Assembly (NCBI GenBank): GCA_018287875.1
Contig: JAGVVL010000027.1
Span: forward strand, 1,488,001 to 1,552,000
From: Nigrospora sphaerica
Taxonomy: Eukaryota; Ascomycota; Sordariomycetes; Amphisphaeriales; Apiosporaceae
DNA: 64,000 bases
Reading direction: 5' to 3'
Below the pieces are notes generated by a model that was not told the origin of the DNA, searched no databases, and saw only the letters and a list, made by a program, of their open reading frames with translations. Every line of letters starts with the position of its first letter. Position 1 is the stretch's first letter. Both the position numbers and the translations under genes were made by a program. This document shows positions 56,100 through 64,000 of this stretch, piece after piece.

Positions 56100-57160
56100 A
56101 GCTGGCTGACTAGAAGCCTCGTGGAGCATGTGTCTCCAGGACGCCGTCTTGGCTTCTCGGATCGTTTTCTTTTTCGCAAGGGATGCTTGTCGAAGAGCTC
56201 GCCAGGCTGCGTCTGTCCTATCGGATAGCCATGCTCGCTGGGCTCGTCTCTCCTCCTCTATAGCTCTTTTTGTGTTGTGGTTCCACCAGGCCTTGCCTCT
56301 CCCCTTAGAGTAGCGGAGGGGGCAACTAGGTCGGCTATCCGAGTTAACTCCTTAGTTAACATCTCGGCGTAGTTATCGATTTCTTCTGGTGTCTCGAGTC
56401 GCCCTGGCTGTGGTAGGTGCGCCGCTTCTGCTTTTGCTTGGTTATAGTCAGCTGTTTTCCAGCTGCGTCGTGGTCTATCTTGGCGGTCTATATAAGGTCC
56501 GGCCACGCGTATCACCTGAGGGAGGTGATCGGACCCTGCGTACGGTGCATATCCATCATAGGCGACCCGGAGATCGTCCGTAGCCCAGGCTAGGTCGATC
56601 GTAGAGTCTGCGCATCCTTTTCGTGTCCATGTCGGTGTTCCAGGGGTGTGATCAGCTGGAGTCTCCAGGATTCTACTAGCTGGAGCAGCTTGTTAGCTGC
56701 CTTATAGGGTCGGACGTTATATCCTCCCCAGATAGGGTGGTGGACGTTGAAGTCTCCTACAAGGACTGTTCGTCTTGGCTGGGGTTCGGCATAGAGGGCT
56801 TCGATAGCTGGCAGGTCCGATCTGCTGGTGGACCCAGGGGGAGGCGAGTATATGCAGACGACCGTTATGGGGCCGTCTGGTAGTTGGATTGTGATACGAC
56901 ACCTATCTGGCTGCGCCTCGTATGTCCACTGCGCTAGGTTGTACTTCTTGTTAATGTAGATGCATGCCCTACCTCCTCTATCGCGTAAAGTAGGTGGTAC
57001 GGAGAGGATCTCGGGCAGTAGGTGGTCGGTATATGTGGGTTTCGCCAGGGCTCTTGGATAGCCAGGATGTCGTATTCTTCGGAGATGGCATCAACTGCCG
57101 GGATCTGTGCTTTCTTGCTTTTCTGCGTGTTCCAGTGTAGGATCCTTAGCGCTGTCATGG
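56100..57160 (-). pseudogene. LINE endonuclease domain remnant (APE type)
   Basis: Starts with MTALRILHWNTQKSKKAQ, then EEYDILAIQEPWRN (the catalytic Glu of the QEP motif). Later pieces corresponding to the VGDFNVHHP and DLAWA segments are seen in other frames (56.75 and 56.6 kb). The frame is shifted at least twice before the RT. Confidence 0.75.
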
Positions 57161-58470
57161 TCGAGCGTGGATGCTGTTTAGTGTTGACTCCGGTGTTTCG
57201 ATGTCCATGTCGTTTATCTCTTCGTGGGTTCTGCTACGGGCTCTGCCCGTGCTTCTAGTACGGCAGCTGGTTGCTCGACGCTTCCGCGGCTGTACTGTCT
57301 GCCAGTCTTCGGCTGTTGGCTTAGGGGTTCTTGCGAGGGCAGTGCGAATCCCTTCGGTCTCGTGACGTAAGCAGCCTTGGCGATCTGGACCTGCTCCTGG
57401 CGGACTGGACACTCCTTAGACCACGCAGTGTGTGGTCCTCGGCATGCTGGACAGCAGTACCGGCTCTTATTCTCGGCTTCTGGGCATTCTTTGTCGTCAT
57501 GCTTTGTTGAAGAGCAGAGCCCGCACCTGCGTGCGTGGCGGCAGACACGGGCGATATGTCCATAACGGTAGCAGTGGTAGCATTGCTTAAGCTGTGCTCC
57601 TTCGGCGAAGGGCTCGCATGGATAGTAGCCATACTGCCAAATAAGGCCGTCTCGGCATAGCTGTTCCGCTTGTTGAACCGTGGGTACTGCAATATATAGG
57701 GCCGTGACCTTCCTGGACGAGGTCTTGGCGTTGCGAGGAGCTTGGCCTCCAGGACGTCGATAGGGCCGCCGGGCTGGTTCCGGAGTTGGACTTCTAGCTG
57801 CCCTTGGTTTGTCTCTATGGCCTTCTTGTTAATGCCATGGGCCACCACCAGGATCTTTCTCTTCTGGATAGAGGCGTTCTCTCCGAAGGCCTCGGTGGTC
57901 CAGGCCCGGTCGGTTTCTAGCTGTCGCTTCTCTTCTGCTGTCTTACAGGTAATAGCATAGTCTCCGCTGGGAAGCTTCCGTGCGGCTATTGCTGTTTCTT
58001 TGCCTGTTGCTGCGTTGACTTTCCGCACGATCTCTTCGTAGGTGCGGCCTTCAGTTCCTGCGGCCTTGACCGTTACCTCCCGTTCGTGTCGAGCAGGTAG
58101 AGTCTTGGCTACCTGGGGGCCCTAGGCGCCGGGGTGGCGGTAGGGGCAGTAGCGGCTACAGCGTATGTCTTAGGAGCTTTAAGTTCCTTATAGATAGCTT
58201 GCAGCGTGTTCTCGATAGCATTGATACGTCTTTCGACGCTGGGCTGGTTGTCTGATTCCTTGGCCGCCGTCTCTAGGACCGGAATGGCGGCTTGAACTGC
58301 TGCGGCTAAGGCCGCAATGTTGACTTCACCAGCTAGGAAGCGTTTGAAGTCGTCTATAGTGCTGCGTATATCCTCTGGACTGCGTCCAGGTGCTGTAATG
58401 CTGTCTGGCGATGTTGTTCTTGAGTCCGGAGGTGACGGCTCGGGGGTGGAGCGGGCCTATGGCGGCTCCC
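57155..58470 (-). pseudogene. LINE ORF1 (gag-like, zinc-knuckle) remnant
   Basis: The N-terminal coiled part (SPEDIRSTIDDFKRFLAGE, 58.39 kb) is followed by a frame break near 58.12 kb, then TVKAAGTEGRTYEEIVRKVN and an RRM-like segment. A further shift leads to the cysteine-rich CYHCYRYGHIARVC and CGLCSSTKHDDKEC knuckles near 57.5 kb. ORF1 proteins bind the element RNA. Confidence 0.75.
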
Positions 58471-58480
58471 ACCACCCGCG

Positions 58481-60986
58481 CTTTGCCTCGAGGGTGGTGA
58501 ATCGACCATTTCTAGGCTAAATGAAGCCCTAGGAACAGTTTCCGGGCTATCCGGTAGCTTATAGAGTCGTGGTTGTGAAGTTATCGCTATGTGGGGTCGG
58601 TTTCGAAAAAGTTTTTAGCTTCCGGCCGACGTACAGAAAGGCATGCATGGCAGCGGAGCAGGATAGGAACAAGCCGAAATCCACGAGACGTTGGGGATCG
58701 GTACAGAGCCAGGGGCACGCCAAAGTAAAGTCGAAAATAGACGGCATCGCGAATGTGTTTCCATAACGGGAATCGATCGCATTTAGGCCGCCCCACGAGG
58801 CGTCGCAATCTATCTACGTGATCGGTTGGCTTCGGGCGGCGGTCATATTTTCCGATTGGCTTATCGTGATGGCGTATCCGACTAGACCTAGGTATTTGGG
58901 TGCTTTTTCGTCCGGTAGCTCTAGGCGAAAGCACCGATGTTAGCGTTACGTTACTACCGAGCCGTTGCATTATCGTTTTCCAGGACCCCGGTAGGCGTGG
59001 GTGGCAGGCAGTGGGAACCTAAGGGCTGGTGGGCGAGCCGGAAAGAGGCGTTCGTCCTATACATGCCCCCTCGTGCACTACTACAGCGGGTGCACAAAGA
59101 TGGACCCCCACGGCGATGCGGCGCTGACGAGCTCGGCAGTTGGACCCACAACCTCCAGGGATACTTCGTAGAAGGCATTGGGAAAGATAAACAGCCCCGC
59201 CCAGGTTACAGGCGTTTCAAACGCCTCCAGATGAATATCCATCGCCCCTCGGCACCCACAGATCCAATGCATAAAATGCCCTCGCCGATTGGAAGCCTGG
59301 GCTTCGGGCACCATGCCCACCACGCACGGTCCGCGCGAAAAAGAAGGCAGTCTCCTTTTTGACGGACCTATGCCGCCTGAAATACTGATCGGTCGGGGAG
59401 GGGCCGTTGGGCCCAATCGTGCTCCCATCTACACAGCACTGGAATCGGGTTGGGACAAATTCCACTGAAGGATACATGCATCTGCGGGTTTCGCCGAGAA
59501 ATCCCAGCTCATGCATCAGAGAGTCCTTTGAGCCTCATGCCGAAAAGTCCCGAACCCCTCGATCTGCCGGGCCATTCCACCCGAGTTCCGGGCCCCGTGA
59601 TGGCTGCCAAGGTACGTGTGCCCAAACGCGCGAGCCTCCCCCGGCGGGGCCTCGTCGCTACCACGCGATCCTTGGACCATGTGAGTCAGGAGGGCTTGAT
59701 CGAACGCGCCCGTGCCGCGGCAGGCATCCCTCTCGTGGGGGCTTTGTTTTGCATCCATTCAGCATTCCAGGCACGGCTCCTCCAACATCTATCTTCCCAT
59801 ACTACCTCTACATGGAGTCCGTCCCACTCGGCCGAACTGCGGCCGTCTTTCGTGTGCCGTGCACCGGGGGCCCGCTCAGGATATACCGGTTTGGTAAGCT
59901 ATGCAGTCAACCATCGGCGGCGAAGCAGTTCATGCGCTGCAATCCTGGGAGCATTGGCCTTGCAAAAGGATTCTCGAAAGGGCTCCGCCCAGCTGTATTG
60001 CCAACAAGCCGCTCAATTGCAAGCGTTCAAAGGAACGCGCCCAAAGAATCCCCTAGATTGGGCGGGTAGGACACTAGCAGACCCAGTTGCGCCGCCACGG
60101 CGTAAATCTTGGTTACATGCCTATCGGATCGCGCGCCCTCCACCCACCCGGAATCGGCCGCGGCATCCTGTTTCCATACCATCATGTGAAAAGATTACTA
60201 CGCACATATTTGCCGAAGTTTCTAGTACCCAGCTGGTGTAGCATCTGGCCTGTCCACATGTTCGTACCGGGCGGGGGTTACGGCAGATGAACTTGAAAAG
60301 GTATCGGCCTCCCTCTGTCCCCCACGTCGGAAGTCGTGAAAGATCCGAGCACATGAGGTCGTACCACATCACATATACAGTAGTCGCCGTGTAGATCAGC
60401 GCCCCCTCCCCCAAACCCACCCAACTACAGCCACCGGCTGCAACGGTAGTCCCGGTTTTTCTTTTCCCTTAGTGCCTCAATGGCCAGCCACTTCTTCTAA
60501 AAGCAACGTCGATGCGAGCTGTGCCCCTGGGTTGGGTGCGCGCCTCCCGGATCTTGGTCTCCTTGGGCGGGTCGTCCCGGTCATCTGCTGGGTGATAAGC
60601 CCCAGCGTGCCATTCGCAGCACCCGCACGAGAACGTTCACCGTTACCGTGACGTGTCCGCCATCTGCGGGCGCGATATTCCTCCCTGTGCGTAGCAGGGG
60701 CTGGCTGTTGCAACGACCCCTCACAGCCGCGGCTATTTCAGTGGATAACTCGGCTGCCGGTAAGGGTGACTTCTTCACGGCGGAACGGGGACTGCCCGGC
60801 TCTTCGCCTGTTGGACAGGGCCGAGTGTGTCATGTGCTATGTTTTATAAGAACCCAGGCGAGGCCCTGACTCGATTCCCCTTCGCTGTTTTCATGCCCTC
60901 CTTCCCAAACAAACCTGTGGTGCCTATCCTACCCTTTTTACTATCATTTACCGCCCACAGGCTTGCTCTGTTCCCCCTCCACCAAC
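58481..60986. other. Region with possible decayed transposon, no intact gene
   Basis: No gene supported. Minus-strand fragments at about 59.2-59.5 kb (FQCCVDGSTIGPNGPSP and nearby) weakly recall the catalytic part of PIF/Harbinger-type 'plant transposon' proteins, but frames shift and no motif is complete. The long plus-strand frame at 59450-60241 (263 codons) is rich in Arg, Pro and Ser and looks like the antisense shadow of that decayed sequence. The right end holds the promoter of the small secreted protein. Confidence 0.4.
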
Positions 60987-61716
60987 ATGATCCGACAACT
61001 GCTTGTGCCTTTGCTTTGCGCAGTAAGTGCCGCCGCCCAGCCCGTCAACTCCAAGGCCGAAGCCGAGTTCAATCTCTTTGCCTACGGCCACGGCATGGGT
61101 GGGCTTCCGGTTGTCGAAAGAGATGGTGAGGAACCCCCATACCCACCAACTGATGGGCGAAGACACCCGAAACCAAATTAGTCGATTCTAACGTCATCTT
61201 GGCAGGTGCTGCCTACATCATCGCGGCGCCTATTTCGACCGACTGCCAGAACGTGACTTGTACGTTCATCTTCCCTTATTTCCAGCCGTCCGCTCTTCTG
61301 TGCATCTGAGCCTGCTCTTATCCGAGATGATACGGCTTGCCCTCTTCCCTCTTGTATGTTCAGTCCCGCCCATACTAACGCGAAAATGGGCAGTCCGGTC
61401 CGACGGCAAGGAGCGCAGGCTCGAGGCAAGCGTCGGCGGCGGCGGCAACGCGACGAGCAGCCTTTTCGCGGTGCCCGAGACACCCGGCCCCATTGGCTTC
61501 GCGCGCGACGCGTCCAATGCGTCCATGGCGACGACAGGCTTCGGTCTGTACGACTCATTCTTGTACCTCGAGGCGCCCGGAGCCGGCAGCGGCTTGAAGA
61601 TGGACTGGTTCGCCCGGCCCGTGCCGGGTGCTGACCGCACCTGGGAGCTCGGGTGGCAGCTCGGTAGCGCCAATGCGGTGGCTGTCGCACTGCGCGACAT
61701 GGCCCCGTCCAAGTAG
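60987..61716 (+). CDS. Small secreted protein of unknown function
   Basis: Three exons, 60987-61125, 61206-61259 and 61394-61716, join in phase to 171 residues. The N-terminus MIRQLLVPLLCAVSAAAQPV is a clear signal peptide. The mature protein has a Gly-rich start (FAYGHGMGGLPV), two sites of the form N-V-T and N-A-T/N-A-S for glycosylation, a single Cys in STDCQNVT, and a region rich in Gly, Ala and aromatic residues. I do not recognise the family. It is a candidate secreted or effector-like protein; the function is unknown. Confidence 0.75.
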
Positions 61717-61726
61717 AGGCTGTGTG

Positions 61727-61862
61727 CTGTCACGGCTGTGGTTGACCAGTAGATGAACCCTAATAGACCCAAGTCTCCCAGTCTTCGGATTCTAGTCCTT
61801 TTGCCCAGTTCCCCGCTGGGACATCGTGGTGCAGTTTGTTAGGGTGTGCTCCCACTAGCACC
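61727..61862. repeat. Dispersed ~140-bp repeat, copy 2
   Basis: Same order of words as 51073-51215, starting CTGTCACGGCTGTGG and ending CTCCCACTAGCACC. It begins only a few bases after the stop codon of the small secreted protein. Confidence 0.75.
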
Positions 61863-62014
61863 GAGAACGAGCTCGCACGGAGGAGTCACGGAGACAGTTA
61901 GACCAAAGAGTTGCCGTTAGGCTTGACATGCGGGATATCTCGTGTACATGTAGATAGACTCTCGCACGCCGGATGCCCCTCGGGAGGCGGGACACTGTCC
62001 CAGTATGGCGATAA

Positions 62015-62017
<3 letters not shown>

Positions 62018-62046
<29 letters not shown>
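62018..62046. repeat. (TG)n microsatellite
   Basis: About fourteen uninterrupted TG units. Confidence 0.95.
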
Positions 62047-63297
62047 ACAGCTTTCTAATAAGGTAGCAGGTATGAATATCCTTCTACTTTCCCTATTCAT
62101 AGGTAGAAGGGCATCCTTCTTCTTTACTCAATTGACACCCTATACGGTTGCTAGTCAATATGCGTATCATCGAGGCCGGCATCGTTCAGGCTCGGGCCGA
62201 TTGCAGCTGCATCTTGCCCGGTTTGAGAGACGTGGCGAGCGATGGTCCCGGTAATGTGAAGATCTCTCCGTATGTGAGATCCTTAGTGGGCCTCGGAGAA
62301 CCGGTCCTAGAGAACCGGGTTAACTAGGGACCCATGCATCCAAAAAGAGGCGTTGCAGGGCAAATGACGCCGAGTATCGCCGCAGCGCTAAGCCCAATTC
62401 TGTATCGAGGCCACGAGAACGCCATCCTTTCCCCTCAACACTTGCATGACAAGGCATGGCGACATTCTTGGCTGTCCTTTACTGGCTGCCCGCACCTTGG
62501 CGTCACCGGATATCGAGTTGCCCCCACCCACACATGGCATAGTCCAGATCCTGCGTGTTCCGACTTCCGACCACATGGTTTTGCCGTCTTGACCTCTCGC
62601 TGTGACATGTTCGCTCATCCATCCAATCGGATCACATTAAGGAATGCACCTGCCACTCTTGACCCTTGAAAAAGTTGGGGAAAAGTATACTTTACTCAAA
62701 TGCCTATGGCCCCACTGCCTTGCTGTCGAAGAATTTTAAACACGGAATAAATCAAAACGGCTTAATGCTTCAAGGCAACATCAACTATGAGGCTAGCTGA
62801 ATATCGACATTAACTCAGCTGTGATAGAAAATTTTTAAAGGGGGATAGTTGATATTGACGAGGCACGACCCTCACAATAAAATCTTCAGAGGCGTCGCCT
62901 TAATGATGATTGAATTGGATCGTGGATTGCCACTTAGATCAAGTCGACCGGAGGATCTACCCGGAATCCCGCGCGAGGCCTTCGGTTCGCTGCATCACAT
63001 CCATGCTATACGCCAAGCCTCCTCACGGAGCTCCCGATACAGTAAGCAGCGTATGTCGTCAACAGGCAGCAATCGATGTCAAAAAATCCCTGACACCGGG
63101 ATCATGGGCCTCGGAATAACTAGCACCGTCCACTGCGTGGACTCATGTACCTGGGCCCGCTGTCTGCATTGCAACTTGAGTAATATACCCCATGCTATCC
63201 CTCGTGTATAAAGAGCGACGGCATCTGCCCAAACCGACCCTTACCACCATTTTTTGTACCCTGCAAGATCTCTCCTGTACTTTAGCCATCTGCCAAG

Positions 63298-64000
63298 ATG
63301 CATAAAGCGAGTTTGTTCCTCGGTGTTTTGACAGCTTTGGCCGAAACAGCCGCACTTGTCACTCGAGCTGATATTAATCAATGCCTCTCGGCTTCGGGTG
63401 TTCCCTATGATGCCAGGAGCTCCGATGACTGGAACATAGACTCGGCCGCATACAACGTCCGTCTTCCTTACACGCCCATCGCCATCGCTGTTCCCCGGAC
63501 AATTGAGCATATCAAGAAGGCGGTTCTGTGCGGTAAAGAACTTAAAATCAAGGTTTCTAGCCGATCCGGCGGTCACAGCTACGCGTCCTTCGGCCTGGGC
63601 GGTGACAACTCCCACCTGGTCATCGAGCTGAGCCGGATGTACGGCGTGTCACTTGACAGGCGCACACACGTCGCCACGGTAGAGCCTGGTGCAAGACTTG
63701 GTCACATGGCCAGCGTCTTGTACAAGGAACACAACCGTGCTGTCTCACACGGCACATGCCCTGGGTAAGCTGGCAATCCATCGACATTCTGTTGAAAGCC
63801 ATCTGTTGATCCATCTGTAGTGTCGGTATCTCAGGCCACTTCGCACACGGCGGCTTTGGCTTCAGTTCTCATACGCACGGCCTGGCAGTTGACTCTGTCG
63901 TGGGTGCCACGGTTGTACTCGCCAACGGTGCCGTGGTCGAGGCATCAGAGAAGAAGAACTCTGATCTTTTCTGGGCCATCAAAGGTGCTGGTTCTAATTA
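63298..64000 (+). CDS. Secreted FAD-linked oxidoreductase, BBE/VAO type, N-terminal part (cut by right edge)
   Basis: Exon 1 is 63298-63764; exon 2 starts at 63821 after GTAAGC..GTAG and is open to the window end. The signal peptide starts MHKASLFLGVLTALAETAA. The FAD domain has RSGGHSYASFG, whose His is the first covalent flavin link, and HGTCPGVGISGHFAHGGFG, whose Cys is the second, so a bicovalent flavin is expected. VVGATVVLANGAVVEAS and DLFWAIKGAG are also typical of the family. Members oxidise sugars, alkaloids or cluster intermediates with O2. The substrate-binding half lies outside the window, so the substrate cannot be inferred. Whether it belongs to another metabolite cluster to the right is unknown. 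Confidence 0.93.

Larger units (their letters stand above)
53776..58480 (-). mobile_element. Tad1-like non-LTR retrotransposon (LINE), decayed
   Basis: Read on the minus strand it has ORF1 with zinc knuckles (about 58.47-57.15 kb), an APE-type endonuclease (57.16-56.1 kb) and reverse transcriptase (56.08-54.09 kb), the order of fungal Tad1/I-type LINEs. A T-run at 53779-53785 on the plus strand may be the poly(A) end. The 5' edge is uncertain. ORF1 and the endonuclease are broken by stops and shifts, whereas the RT part is open. Confidence 0.88.
61717..63297. other. Intergenic region with repeat copy and microsatellite
   Basis: No gene supported in about 1.6 kb. It holds repeat copy 2, a TG microsatellite and the promoter of the downstream oxidoreductase. 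The open frames at 62334-62669 and 62849-63211 have no family features. Confidence 0.5.

Noticed and set aside
59450..60241. 263-codon plus-strand open frame
   Set aside because: Composition is biased to Arg, Pro and Ser with no domain; weak transposase-like pieces on the other strand explain it better as a shadow of decayed DNA.

Overview
The window is nuclear DNA of a filamentous ascomycete (Pezizomycotina). The protein genes have short introns (mostly 50-100 nt) with GT..AG ends and CTAAC-like branch points, and the gene families are fungal: multimodular NRPS, bZIP-ankyrin regulator, ascomycete laccase, AA9-like enzyme, Ty3 chromovirus, Tad1-like LINE and pogo/Fot1 transposon. A+T-rich gene-free blocks (about 8.69-9.35 kb and 33.0-35.15 kb) sit among G+C-rich genes, as expected in genomes that have undergone repeat-induced point mutation. 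The species cannot be named from the sequence.

Left part (1-38.1 kb): a secondary-metabolite cluster. A large NRPS (minus strand, N-terminal 2,569 residues visible, running off the left edge) is followed by a 14-TMS MFS exporter, a 2-isopropylmalate-synthase-like enzyme, a cytochrome P450, a decayed pogo transposon, a 3-isopropylmalate-dehydrogenase-like enzyme, a branched-chain-type aminotransferase, a single-chain aconitase/isopropylmalate-isomerase-like enzyme, and a bZIP-basic-region plus ankyrin regulator of the TOXE (bANK) type. The four leucine-pathway-like enzymes together form a complete 2-oxo-acid chain-elongation and transamination route, the same enzyme set as the htyA-D homotyrosine genes of echinocandin clusters. 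The best inference is that the cluster makes its own 'homo' amino acid (homotyrosine, homophenylalanine or an aliphatic homologue), the NRPS builds it into a peptide, the P450 oxidises it, the MFS pump exports it and the bANK protein controls the genes.

Middle (31-44.2 kb): a decayed gene of uncertain family, A+T-rich DNA with a 330-bp solo LTR carrying a perfect 5-bp target duplication, and a 6-kb Ty3 chromovirus with two identical 213-bp LTRs but broken gag and pol frames, inserted 138 bp downstream of the regulator.

Right part (44.5-64 kb): genes for secreted proteins, several with frameshifts: a GH31 alpha-glucosidase, an AA9-like oxidase, a laccase, a decayed Tad1-like LINE, a small secreted protein, and the start of a secreted BBE-type FAD oxidoreductase cut by the right edge. 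Three ~140-bp tandem repeats and several dispersed repeats lie between them. Exon joins were worked out by hand from splice signals and reading phase; NRPS, MFS, P450, dehydrogenase, aminotransferase and isomerase genes close into complete frames without errors.
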